From NCBI RefSeq assembly GCF_017377855.1, contig NZ_JAFREP010000043.1, forward strand, positions 1 through 64,000: a stretch of DNA of 64,000 nt. The letters are read 5' to 3'. The stretch is from Acanthopleuribacter pedis (lineage in GTDB: Bacteria; Acidobacteriota; Holophagae; Acanthopleuribacterales; Acanthopleuribacteraceae). The translations under genes and the position numbers were made by a program. Positions 55,102 through 63,283 of this stretch are shown in pieces. Every line of letters begins with the position of its first letter. The stretch's first letter is position 1. The notes below the pieces were generated by a model. The model was given only the letters and a program-made list of their open reading frames with translations. It made no database searches and was not told the DNA's origin.

Positions 55102-55584
55102 CTAGCCCTTTTCGCGCAGGGTAGCGCGGAGGACGGGAAGAACCGCAAGGTCCTTAGGGCGTCCCACTTCTTCTTTGGTTTTAATTAATGTCTCTAAGTC
55201 TAACAGGCGGAAGGAAATACTTTGCAGGCTTCCCGTTTTTGCCTGTTGAATAAGGTCGTCGTAATCATGACCTTTGCCAATGGTGGCGAGAATATCGAGG
55301 TGGCCGAAGCGGGTATTCAGCAGCAAATGGCCGCGCGCTTTGAGGTGGCCGTGGTTCGGCTTGACGACCTTCTGGTGCAGTCGGCTTCTTCCTTCAAGTT
55401 CATCCAGTGCGCCAAGCAATTTGGGCGCGTTCGCTTCATCCGTGGCGCGGAGGATATCGAGATCAAAAGTAGTAATCGGGGCACCGTGAAAGACGCCGCA
55501 CACGCCGCCTACCACAATAAAGTCGACCTCATGTTTGGTTAAGACCTTCAATATTTCCAGGAAATTAGCTAATGGTGATTTCAT
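55102..55584 (-). CDS. Nucleotidyltransferase-fold protein (AbiEii/MNT-like)
   Basis: 160 aa. The N-terminus has DFIVVGGVCGVFHGAPITTFDLDIL: the G-G motif followed by a D-x-D-like pair is the nucleotidyltransferase pattern seen in MNT antitoxins, AbiEii and DUF6036-type proteins. The C-terminus ends with a helix typical of this group (LLDLETLIKTKEEVGRPKDL). It overlaps the end of a 62-aa gene by 20 bp, so the two are translated together. Such pairs often behave as toxin-antitoxin or defence modules, but that is inference. Confidence 0.78.
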   Translation of the reverse strand: MKSPLANFLEILKVLTKHEVDFIVVGGVCGVFHGAPITTFDLDILRATDEANAPKLLGALDELEGRSRLHQKVVKPNHGHLKARGHLLLNTRFGHLDILATIGKGHDYDDLIQQAKTGSLQSISFRLLDLETLIKTKEEVGRPKDLAVLPVLRATLREKG

Positions 55585-55753
55585 CTCGAATCATGTTGAT
55601 GGTGTTGATGTGGTCTTGAAGAACCAAAAGGCGCTCTTCCATGGTCAACGACAGCATCCAGCGAATTAAGCTGAGATCGACGCCGTCCTCGTTATAAACC
55701 GGTGGGAGACGTTCACCGGGCGCTACCATGGGAAAAAACAAGGCATCGCTCAT
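55565..55753 (-). CDS. 62-aa partner of the nucleotidyltransferase-like protein
   Basis: Begins MSDALFFPMVAPGERLPPVY and contains DLSLIRWMLSLTMEERLLVLQDHI, a pattern I associate with small genes that sit next to such nucleotidyltransferases. The ATG at 55753 has AGGAGG 7 bases upstream, which decides the start. It overlaps the next gene by 20 bp. Possible antitoxin or adaptor; function unproven. Confidence 0.7.
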   Translation of the reverse strand: MSDALFFPMVAPGERLPPVYNEDGVDLSLIRWMLSLTMEERLLVLQDHINTINMIRDEITIS

Positions 55754-56096
55754 CGCCAACCTCCTATCAGATGCTTCCAATCTGCCTTCTGGAACTCAAA
55801 AACGCAACCAAAACAACGGTTTATTTGCTGATTTGCGCCTCAAGCTGCCGCACCAGGATGTCGCAATTGGCGTTGACGCAGAGGGACCACCTTAGCCTGG
55901 CACATCGTAGTGACTGATAAGTTGGCCTTTAAGCTTTTCGATGGAAATGGTCACCCGGTCGGCGAGGTCGGCGGCAAGCGCGGCCCGATCACCGGTCATC
56001 TCACGGAAATGGCCGGTTTAAATTCCTAAATCGTGAGATCCGCGAGGAATGCATCGAGAAGCGAAGTGTGCATGGCTACCTCTTGTCTTCGGTCGG
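55754..56096. other. Intergenic region with gene remnants
   Basis: Contains the 70-bp duplicated 3' end of the SnoaL-like gene (55801-55870) and, on the minus strand, two tiny frames (55892-55999, 35 aa beginning MTGDRAALAADLADRVTISI, and a 16-codon frame near 56026-56073). These look like fragments of decayed small genes and not live ones. Confidence 0.55.
55801..55870 (-). pseudogene. Duplicated 3' end of the SnoaL-like gene
   Basis: 70 bases identical but for one to 57019-57088, the end of the gene at 57039-57524 and its downstream flank. On the minus strand it encodes NCDILVRQLEAQISK-stop. The direct repeats bracket the 276-aa gene at 56097, suggesting a duplication or an insertion that carried that gene. 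Confidence 0.85.
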
Positions 56097-56927
56097 CTAA
56101 TTGCCCAATTCGGGTGACTCGTGGATGCGGTAAAAGACAGACCTCATGAGGTGAATGCGTTGTACCTTGAAACCGAGTTTACGCACAATGAACACATCGC
56201 CGGCTAGGGATTCTTTGGGAATATCAGCCATGGCGAAACCGGGCTGGATGCGCGCCAAAACGACCACGGCAAAATCTACAGCGTAAGGATTTGGGTGGGT
56301 CAATTGGGTCCGTAGGAAGGCGGCGCCGTCAGACAATTGCGTGACCCATAAGTTGATTAGTTGATTCACTTTGAAACAGAAAAAGGTGTGCTGATAGGCT
56401 GGGTCGTCTTGATAGGTGCGCTGCATTTCAAAAAAGGGTTCCGTCAACGGCCAAATCTCCTTCGGCTTCCGCTTCCCTTTTTTGAGACTTGCTCCTACTT
56501 GATCGATCACGGCCTGAAATTGATCCAAAAGGATCTCTAAACGTTGTTGGTTCGTCTTCTCCGCCAACTGATCGGCCAGGCTATTGAACGCTAAACCGAT
56601 CAAAACCAAACGGCCGGAATTCCGGTCGTAGCGAAAGCGACAGTGCGCCTCTTCGACCAGTCCGCTCGGATGGAAAAAAAACATCTCGGCCCTAAGTTTG
56701 TCTTTAACCGCACTTCTCGGTCCCTGATACCTAGGCGCGTCGAACCCACTCCCTAAAGAACCGGAAACATGGGTCACCGTTGGGGTAACCCGCTCGCGCA
56801 GGTGCTGGTAAAGAAAGGCAAAGATCGGCTCGGGGTCGCCGACCAGGACGCGAAGAAATTCGGTTTTAAACACGGGAACGGAAACCCCTTCGCGGATCAG
56901 TTGCAGCAAGTTGTCGTTCACGGTCAC
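56097..56927 (-). CDS. Protein of unknown function between direct repeats
   Basis: 276 aa; GTG start at 56927, with an alternative GTG two codons on that has the better-spaced GAGGG. Soluble, mixed alpha/beta (FRYDRNSGRLVLIGLAFNSLAD; HTFFCFKVNQLINLW; VDFAVVVLARIQPGFAMADI). No recognised domain or motif. It is bounded by two copies of a 70-bp direct repeat (55801-55870 and 57019-57088), which suggests that it moved with, or was trapped by, a duplication event. GC content is slightly lower than its neighbours. Confidence 0.65.
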   Translation of the reverse strand: MTVNDNLLQLIREGVSVPVFKTEFLRVLVGDPEPIFAFLYQHLRERVTPTVTHVSGSLGSGFDAPRYQGPRSAVKDKLRAEMFFFHPSGLVEEAHCRFRYDRNSGRLVLIGLAFNSLADQLAEKTNQQRLEILLDQFQAVIDQVGASLKKGKRKPKEIWPLTEPFFEMQRTYQDDPAYQHTFFCFKVNQLINLWVTQLSDGAAFLRTQLTHPNPYAVDFAVVVLARIQPGFAMADIPKESLAGDVFIVRKLGFKVQRIHLMRSVFYRIHESPELGN

Positions 56928-57038
56928 CCTCGTTTTCCTCGTAACGCTATTGTTCGAATTCAGTCAATGAGCGAATGGTGATTTCATAGTGTCTTTTCAT
57001 CTTCCGCCTTGAATCGTAAACGCAACCAAAACAACGGT

Positions 57039-57524
57039 TTATTTGCTGATTTGCGCCTCAAGCTGCCGCACCAGGGTGTCGCAATTGGGGAAGCCAATGT
57101 GTTCCACCACTTTGCCGTCTTTGAAGCGCAGCATGATCATCAGCTCGGAGGAACCCCGCAATCGGCCTTCTTTGCCGTCCATGATGCTGCGATCCGATTC
57201 GAACTTGGAAATCAAATAATAGACGGCCCAAGGCCCGGTTTCAAACGCGTGGCGAATGTCAAATTCCAAACGATGGGTCACGGCGAAAGAACCGCCCCAA
57301 AAGCGCATAAACGCCTCTTTTCCCTTGGCTTCCAAAGGCTTGCCGTTAAAACAGGTCGCGCTGGGTTCGTGGAAGTGAATGTCGTCGGCGATGAGCTTGG
57401 CCAACATGGTTGCGTTTTCGTGCTCCAGCGCGCGCAGGTATTGGTCACCCAATACCTGCAGATTGCCGGAACCCTCCACCTTGGGGTAATCGTTCATGAC
57501 CAGCATCATCATCAATAGCAACAT
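57039..57524 (-). CDS. SnoaL/NTF2-like fold protein
   Basis: 161 aa; AAGGAACC directly before the ATG. Hydrophobic Met/Leu-rich N-terminus (MLLLMMMLVMN) that may be a short signal or may be untranslated if a later start is used. The body is a cone-shaped SnoaL/ketosteroid-isomerase-like domain: LRALEHENATMLAKLIADDI, GKEAFMRFWGGSFAVTHRLEF, VYYLISKFES, GKVVEHIGFPNCDTLVRQL. Such proteins are small enzymes (cyclases, isomerases) or ligand binders; the catalytic residue cannot be assigned. A near-identical copy of its last 50 bp plus flank lies at 55801. Confidence 0.78.
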   Translation of the reverse strand: MLLLMMMLVMNDYPKVEGSGNLQVLGDQYLRALEHENATMLAKLIADDIHFHEPSATCFNGKPLEAKGKEAFMRFWGGSFAVTHRLEFDIRHAFETGPWAVYYLISKFESDRSIMDGKEGRLRGSSELMIMLRFKDGKVVEHIGFPNCDTLVRQLEAQISK

Positions 57525-57817
57525 GGTTCCTTCCTAAAAATGTGTACAGGATTGGTTTCAAGGTTTCGTATGGGGAACATTTCGTCCTTATTCTCGGTGG
57601 AAACAACAGGCAACACAAGGAACAAGGTGCGGTGCGCCGGATACGGGGGACAGGCCGAGGCCCTCGTGAGGATCGCCCCAGCAGCCGCATCTTGAGCCTG
57701 CGCACCATCCACTCACCCTTTCATGGATTCCACTTATCCGGCTTTCCCGCTAAACTTAGGGACATTTCCATCACGTCCCACGCGGGACCATCCACCCTTC
57801 ACGCAAAGAGAGACACT

Positions 57818-58906
57818 ATGACTTGCCCTGTGTTTGTTCGCCTGCTGCTCGGTTTTTTGCTCGCCACGCCCCCAGCCCTCGCCGATGATTCACAACGGTT
57901 TCCCATCGGCAAACCCTTCTCGGCTTCCCACATTCTGATCACCTGGAAAGGCGCCGACCGTGCCCCCGGCCACGTGACACGCTCCAAAGCCGAGGCCAAA
58001 ATCGCGGCGGAAGAACTTCTCCAAAAACTGTTGCAGCAACCAGAGCAATTTGATTTCCTCGCCAAAGAACACAGCGACGGTCCCAGTGCTTCCAGTTACG
58101 GGTACCTCGGCGGTTTTGACCGCGGCGCCATGGCCTCGGCCTTTGAGAAGGCGGTGCGCAAAGCCAAAGACGGCGAAATCGTGCCCAAACCGATTCGCAC
58201 CCAGTTCGGTTTCCACCTCATCCGCCGCAATCCCACCGAACCGATCCACTACGCGGTACGCCTGATTCTGTTCACCCACCGCGACGTTTCGGCGCGCCTC
58301 AAACACGTGCCGACCCTGGGCGAACACCTGCGCCGCACCCCGGAAGAAGCCAAGGCGCTGGCCGAGCAATGGCGCACCAAGGTGACCGTCGCAAATTTTG
58401 AAGAAACGGCCAATGAACACAGCGATTTCAAGCGGGTTGACGGCCGCTTCGGTTGTTTTTACCCCGGTCAAAGTGCCTTTTCCACGGAGCTCAGCCACCA
58501 CGCCGCCAAATTGGCACTGGACAGCATCTCCGAGGTGGTCGAACTTTCGACCGGTTTCGCCATCCTCAAACGGGTGCCGGTTTTTAAAGGAAAAAGCAGC
58601 GACATCTTGATCAGCTACCGCGGCGCGGTCGGCCCGGCCGAAAACGTGGGCCGCACCGAGGCCGAGGCCAAGGCACTGGCGGAAAAACTCGCCGCCGAGT
58701 TGGCGGCCGATCCCAAAAAATTCGAGGCGCTGGCCAAAAAACACAGCGACGGGGTGTTCGCTTTTCGCGGCGGCAAACAAGTCGACTGGTTTCGCGATAC
58801 CCGGTTCGCGGCTTACGAACGCGCCTACCTGGCCATGAAGCCGGGCGAAATTACGGCGCAACCCATCGCCACCAAGGTGGGTTTCACCATCATGCGCCGT
58901 GACTAA
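57818..58906 (+). CDS. Periplasmic peptidyl-prolyl isomerase with three parvulin-like domains
   Basis: 362 aa from the ATG at 57818; a longer in-frame form would hide the signal peptide (MTCPVFVRLLLGFLLATPPALA, cleaved about 22). Three rotamase repeats: about 35-140 (ASHILITWKGADRAP; EHSDGPSASSYGYLGGFDRG; IRTQFGFHLIRR), about 145-250 (VRLILFTHRD; NEHSDFKRVDGRFGCF; TGFAILKR, more diverged) and about 255-362 (DILISYRGAV; KKHSDGVFAFRGGKQVDWF; TKVGFTIMRR). Parvulins assist folding of exported and outer-membrane proteins. The middle copy may be non-catalytic. The stop overlaps the next gene's GTG by 8 bp. Confidence 0.88.
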   Translation: MTCPVFVRLLLGFLLATPPALADDSQRFPIGKPFSASHILITWKGADRAPGHVTRSKAEAKIAAEELLQKLLQQPEQFDFLAKEHSDGPSASSYGYLGGFDRGAMASAFEKAVRKAKDGEIVPKPIRTQFGFHLIRRNPTEPIHYAVRLILFTHRDVSARLKHVPTLGEHLRRTPEEAKALAEQWRTKVTVANFEETANEHSDFKRVDGRFGCFYPGQSAFSTELSHHAAKLALDSISEVVELSTGFAILKRVPVFKGKSSDILISYRGAVGPAENVGRTEAEAKALAEKLAAELAADPKKFEALAKKHSDGVFAFRGGKQVDWFRDTRFAAYERAYLAMKPGEITAQPIATKVGFTIMRRD

Positions 58907-59699
58907 AAACGCGCCGGCCTGGGCGGCGGGGTGGATCGACGCCCATTGTCATTTGGCCGATCCCCGTTTGGACGAAACCCGCGCGGCCGTGCTCGCAAGG
59001 GCCGCCGCCGCGGGCATCACCGGCTTTGTTCAAGGCGGCGTCGATCCCGAGGATTGGGCACGGCAACGGCGGTTGGCCGGTCCCGGTTGGTTGTTGAGTT
59101 TCGGGCTGCATCCCTGGTTTGTGGCCGAGGCGGATGCAGCGCGCTGTGACCAAGGGTTACACGAACTCGAACAGCAGATCGGCGAGGCCGCGGCACTCGG
59201 CGAGTTGGGCCTTGATTTCGCCCCGCGTTTTGCGCGAGACGGTTTTGCACAACAACACCGCGTGTTTGGCGCGCAGCTCCAAATGGCCCAAAGGCATCGC
59301 AAACCCCTGGTACTCCACATCGTGCGTGCCCACGGCCCCGCCTTGGAACAACTCGCGCGCCACGGCCCTCGCTGGCGCGGCATCGTGCATGCCTTTAGCG
59401 GTAGCCGGGAAATCGCACGGGAATACGGCCGTCTCGGCTTGCTGGTTTCGATTGGACCCGCTGTTTTGCGGCCCGGTTTCAAAAAGGTAAAAGCGGCCCT
59501 TTCCCATATCCCGCTCGACGGGCTCGTAGTAGAATCAGATGCGCCCGACGGGCCGCCCCATCTGCCGGACCGCGCCACCAACGAACCCGACGTGCTGATG
59601 CGCGTCGCCGAGGTCGTCGCCGCCGCCCACGATTGCGATGCCGCGACGGTGCTCCAAGCGAGCCGAACCAACCTGTTGCGTGTTTTTTCCGGCGATTGA
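58899..59699 (+). CDS. TatD-family metal-dependent hydrolase (DNase)
   Basis: 266 aa, GTG start overlapping the PPIase gene by 8 bp. Metal ligands of the family are in place: DAHCHLAD (about 13-20), GELGLDF (about 99-105), LHIVRAHG (His about 143), H-A-F-S-G-S (about 168) and ESDAPDG (about 213). TatD enzymes are Mg-dependent TIM-barrel nucleases/hydrolases. It forms an overlapping or closely spaced run with the PPIase and tcdA-like genes, probably one operon. Confidence 0.9.
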   Translation: MTKNAPAWAAGWIDAHCHLADPRLDETRAAVLARAAAAGITGFVQGGVDPEDWARQRRLAGPGWLLSFGLHPWFVAEADAARCDQGLHELEQQIGEAAALGELGLDFAPRFARDGFAQQHRVFGAQLQMAQRHRKPLVLHIVRAHGPALEQLARHGPRWRGIVHAFSGSREIAREYGRLGLLVSIGPAVLRPGFKKVKAALSHIPLDGLVVESDAPDGPPHLPDRATNEPDVLMRVAEVVAAAHDCDAATVLQASRTNLLRVFSGD

Positions 59700-59742
59700 T
59701 GGAAGCCGGCCCGTATTGGACCTTTGTTTTGGAGAGATGCTC

Positions 59743-60636
59743 ATGAGTGAATCAAAAGAAGCGGTGCAGTTCCCCTTTTTGGAAGCGCCGGACGAACCCA
59801 AACCCCAACCGTTGGAAGGCGAGGAACTGGAGAACTACAAACTCCACCGCCGTTTTGACCGCATGGGCCGGTTGGTGGGCGACCCCAACATGAAACGCCT
59901 GATGGACAGCCACGTGATGGTGATTGGCTTGGGTGGCGTCGGCAGTTACGCGGCGGAAATGATCGTGCGTTCCGGGATTGGGAAAGTGACCATCGTCGAT
60001 TTCGATTTGATTTGCATCACCAACGTCAACCGCCAGTTGCACGCCAAAAAAGGGGTGATCGGCAAACCCAAGGCGGAGATCCTGCAGCAACGTTTTTCGG
60101 AGATCAACCCCAAGGCCGAAATCATCGCCCACAATACCTTTTACAACTGGGAAACAAGCGAGGAACTGCTGTCATGCAAGCCGGATTACGTGATTGACGC
60201 CATCGACAGCGTCACGGCCAAGGCCCACCTGCTGAAGGAATGCGTGGCACGCGGGATTAAGGTGGCTTCTTCGTCCGGCGCGGCGGGTCGCATGGACCCA
60301 ACCCAAATTAAAATTTGCGATTTGGCGGAAACCCAAATCGATCCCCTGGCGCGACAGATCCGCAAAATCCTGCGTACCAAACACGATTTCCCCAAGGACG
60401 GCAAGTTCGGAATTCCGGCGGTGTACAGCACGGAGCCGATCAGCCAACCCAAAGAGCTGGTCTACGACAACGGCCAGGGTTTTCGCTGCGTGTGTCCCCA
60501 GGGCCAAAACGACTTTTTCACCTGCGACAACCGCAACGTCATTCACGGCACCGCGGGTTTCGTGACCGGAACCTTCGGGTTCACCACGGCCTCGATTGTG
60601 GTACGCGACATCACCGGTGAATCCTTCTGGGATTAA
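59743..60636 (+). CDS. tcdA: tRNA threonylcarbamoyladenosine dehydratase (TcdA/CsdL, ThiF family)
   Basis: 297 aa from ATG 59743, with GGAGAG 7 bases upstream (a nearer ATG at 59737 is too close to it). E1-like adenylation fold: HVMVIGLGGVGSYAAEMIVRSGIG nucleotide-binding loop, VDFDLICITNVNRQ, DAIDSVTAKAHLL, and FGFTTASIVV near the C-terminus, typical of TcdA. The enzyme uses ATP to convert t6A37 in tRNA to the cyclic ct6A. A YrdC/YciO-family gene that may act earlier in this tRNA pathway lies at 2114. It follows the TatD gene by 43 bp and has a terminator at 60663. Confidence 0.9.
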   Translation: MSESKEAVQFPFLEAPDEPKPQPLEGEELENYKLHRRFDRMGRLVGDPNMKRLMDSHVMVIGLGGVGSYAAEMIVRSGIGKVTIVDFDLICITNVNRQLHAKKGVIGKPKAEILQQRFSEINPKAEIIAHNTFYNWETSEELLSCKPDYVIDAIDSVTAKAHLLKECVARGIKVASSSGAAGRMDPTQIKICDLAETQIDPLARQIRKILRTKHDFPKDGKFGIPAVYSTEPISQPKELVYDNGQGFRCVCPQGQNDFFTCDNRNVIHGTAGFVTGTFGFTTASIVVRDITGESFWD

Positions 60637-60662
60637 GCGTTTAAAAACAGGTTTTGAACATC

Positions 60663-60693
60663 AACGGCGGCGCCTGGAAGCGCCGCCGTTTTT
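60663..60693. terminator. Terminator between tcdA and the EEP gene
   Basis: Hairpin cggcggcgc-ctggaa-gcgccgccg followed by five T; it can also serve the convergent gene ending at 60703. Confidence 0.85.
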
Positions 60694-60702
60694 CATTGCG
60701 CG

Positions 60703-62442
60703 TTAGTTGTTCACCGTAAACGCGATGCGGGCCTCGCGAAGGTAACTGTTGGCAAAAAAGAAACGGGCTTCGTATTCACCCGCGGCCAAACCGGCAAAGG
60801 AGAGGCTGCCGTGACGCAAACCCGCCGTGTACTGCCAGGTGAGGAAGCGACGGTCGGAAGCGTTTTTTCGGTAGAGGCCGACCCAATCGCGGCTGTTGCC
60901 GCTGCCGTTGAGGAAGAGCACCACGATGGGCTGTTCCGCCGCCTGGAGCGACGTTTCGAGGAACAGCGTAGGCGCCGCGGTCACCTCGATCCGGTCGGCG
61001 GCGCCGATTTGCGTGAAAGCGTCACAGCAGTAGAGGTGCAGTTGGTAGACGCCCGCTTGATCCAATCCCTCGGCGAAGGTCACTGAACCTCGGCTTTCCG
61101 CGCTGTCCGTGTACCGCCAAGCCAGGCGGGTTCCGTCGGTGTTTTCTAGATCGATCCAATCGCGCGGATCGCCGGAACCGCCCGCGTAGGTAACGCGAAT
61201 GGGTTGGTTTACGCCGTAAAGCGCGTGTTCCGCGACAACGCCGGCGGGGGTGGGGGCAACGACACGAAAATCGGCGCCCGCCACTTGATCGTAGCCGTCG
61301 TTGAAAAACAAACGCATTTCATAGTTGCCGAGGGGCAAGGCATCGAATTGCAGGCGGCCCTCGCGAATACCCGCGGTGCCGGATTGGGTGCCGTCCGTGT
61401 ACAGCCAGGCGAGGCTGTTACCGGGTCCGTTGGGCGTTCCGGCCTGGAACAGCCCGACCCAATCGGTCGCGTTACCGGCGGCCCCGCTGAAATCCACGGT
61501 TACGGTATCACCGCTTTCAAAGGTGGCTTTTTGCGGAACAACACGCGGGACATCCGTCGCGTGGCGCAGCGTAAAGGTTGCCACCACCGCGCGGTGATCG
61601 GAACCCCAAGGTGTAACCGCGATATCGGTGTTGCTGTTGTTCGCGTCATGACCCAGGGTTTGGGCGCCTTGCAAGGCCAGCCGGTCGCCGGCGTAGTAAA
61701 CGAAATCGATGCGGTCGTGTTTTTCGTCGTGTTCTAACACGGGCGGCGGGTAACCCGGCGTCCAGGTGTAACCGGGTCGGTTGCGCACATCGGGATTGGC
61801 GCGGCGGAAAGCGTCGTGAACCCCCATGGCTTCCAAGCGTTTGGAGACAGGCCAATCGACGGTGTAGCCGAAATGACGGTCGGCGACCTCGGCGGTCCAA
61901 TCCAGGTGGGAGGGGACGTTGAAATCGCCGGTGAGGAAAACAGGCGTGCCGGCCGCCATGCGATTTTCAATTTCAGTAAACAAGGATGCCATTTCATTCA
62001 TGTGACGCGATTGCTCGTTGGCCAATACGTCGGCAACGGACGCGCCGTCGCGTAAATCATAGGGGCCGTATGGATAAGGTGTTAGGTGAACGTTGTAGAC
62101 GGCTACGGCCGAGCCGTCGACTTGGATCAACGCACCGCCCGGAAGATCGGCGATGATGGGATAACGCGAGATGATTTGGTTGCGGCTTTGGGTGTAAAAA
62201 CCGAGTGCGTCGGCGAGACGGGCCAAGTTGCCGCCGTTTTCTTGGACACCGACAATGTCGGCATCGGCGACGCGCACCGCTTCGATGATTTGGTTGAAGT
62301 CGACGCGGGTGCCGCCGACCCAAATGTTAAAGGTCATGACTTTGAGTTGTTGGGTTTGCGCGTGTAAGGCGCCGGTCATCGAAAACAAGAACCAGAAAAG
62401 AAAAACCAAGGTCGCATTGAACGAAAAACGAGATGGTTTCAT
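60703..62442 (-). CDS. Secreted endonuclease/exonuclease/phosphatase-family protein with three C-terminal repeats
   Basis: 579 aa from the ATG at 62442 (AAGGA 9-10 bases upstream); the signal peptide spans about 1-30 (FLFWFLFSMTGALHAQ). N-terminal EEP domain (about 33-300): MTFNIWVGGTRVDF, VGVQENGG (metal-binding Glu), GDFNVPSHLDW, and D-H-R-A-V-V near its end, as in DNase I and sphingomyelinase-like enzymes. Then three related beta-rich modules of about 90 aa, each with a D-W-(V/I)-x-L motif and a W-x-Y-T-(D/A) motif (about 300-390, 395-480, 485-579). Substrate (DNA, phospholipid or inositol phosphate) unknown; the repeats probably bind a surface or polymer. Confidence 0.87.
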   Translation of the reverse strand: MKPSRFSFNATLVFLFWFLFSMTGALHAQTQQLKVMTFNIWVGGTRVDFNQIIEAVRVADADIVGVQENGGNLARLADALGFYTQSRNQIISRYPIIADLPGGALIQVDGSAVAVYNVHLTPYPYGPYDLRDGASVADVLANEQSRHMNEMASLFTEIENRMAAGTPVFLTGDFNVPSHLDWTAEVADRHFGYTVDWPVSKRLEAMGVHDAFRRANPDVRNRPGYTWTPGYPPPVLEHDEKHDRIDFVYYAGDRLALQGAQTLGHDANNSNTDIAVTPWGSDHRAVVATFTLRHATDVPRVVPQKATFESGDTVTVDFSGAAGNATDWVGLFQAGTPNGPGNSLAWLYTDGTQSGTAGIREGRLQFDALPLGNYEMRLFFNDGYDQVAGADFRVVAPTPAGVVAEHALYGVNQPIRVTYAGGSGDPRDWIDLENTDGTRLAWRYTDSAESRGSVTFAEGLDQAGVYQLHLYCCDAFTQIGAADRIEVTAAPTLFLETSLQAAEQPIVVLFLNGSGNSRDWVGLYRKNASDRRFLTWQYTAGLRHGSLSFAGLAAGEYEARFFFANSYLREARIAFTVNN

Positions 62443-63283
62443 GAAAGGGTATCCTTCGATGTGCCACCGATCAGAACGGCCATGGCGAGCCGCGGGACGG
62501 CCAAACGGCGTCGTCCCCGGCTTTTGAGCGCGGCCACGATTCGGGGGAACCTCCACCAGGACGTTCGCAAATGGGAAACGGCTAAAACGGAACGATTTCC
62601 CCGAGCGTTCATCGCAAGCAGAGGTTGGCGTTAAATAAAATGATAGGTCGAGCAGGATGAAGGCACACACGACCAAGGCCGGTGTTGACGGAGCACAAGG
62701 GCCGTCCACGTAAAACCGAAGGGGTGGACATAAAAAAGCGGCCGTAAAAAAGGCCGCCGTTCCTAACGCAACCAAACGTTGCATTTTGCGCATTGTTCGC
62801 AGGAAATATTTTGCAAGCCGGATGGATGATGAACAACGGCATGATCGAAGTCATGTAAGCCATAAGTACAAGATCGGCAAGCAACTCGGCCATCATACGT
62901 TCCACCAAAAAACACCTCAAGTGAGGAAACAAAGACCCTTGCGCAAATTCGCCGTCAAAACCTCATTCAAACCCCATCATCGCGGCCGCCACGGGTGAAG
63001 GAATCCGCCCACGGCCCACTTTTTTCAGACGATGTACGGTCCGAAATCGTAACAATGAATAGCTTGCGCCGGGCCCACAAAGGCGCGCAACGACAGGCTG
63101 CTTGGCCTGTATGCCGTGCCGGCTCGCAATCGTGCTAGAACCTAAATTGAGCGATTCTTGGCGGCGCACTTGCACAAATATCGGCGCATCCTGCGCCGAT
63201 ATTTGCACAATTGCATCCACCCGAATCGCACACTTTAGGTAGAATCATCCGAACAAAATGTGAAAGACGTCGCCACAAACCCT
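62443..63283. other. Intergenic region with a MITE copy
   Basis: About 840 bp between divergent genes. A small hairpin gcggcc/ggccgc lies at 62737-62756. The MITE at 63141-63239 ends 44 bp before the next gene start. No gene or RNA is otherwise supported. Confidence 0.55.
63141..63239. mobile_element. MITE-like element (family B), 99-bp copy
   Basis: Ends cctaaattgagcgattc and gaatcgcacactttagg, with an internal dyad (tatcggcgca/tgcgccgata), and flanking 5-bp direct duplications TAGAA. The reverse complement matches the first 56 and last 45 bases of the 216-bp copy at 44189. It lies directly upstream of the gene at 63284 and could influence that gene's promoter. Confidence 0.88.
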
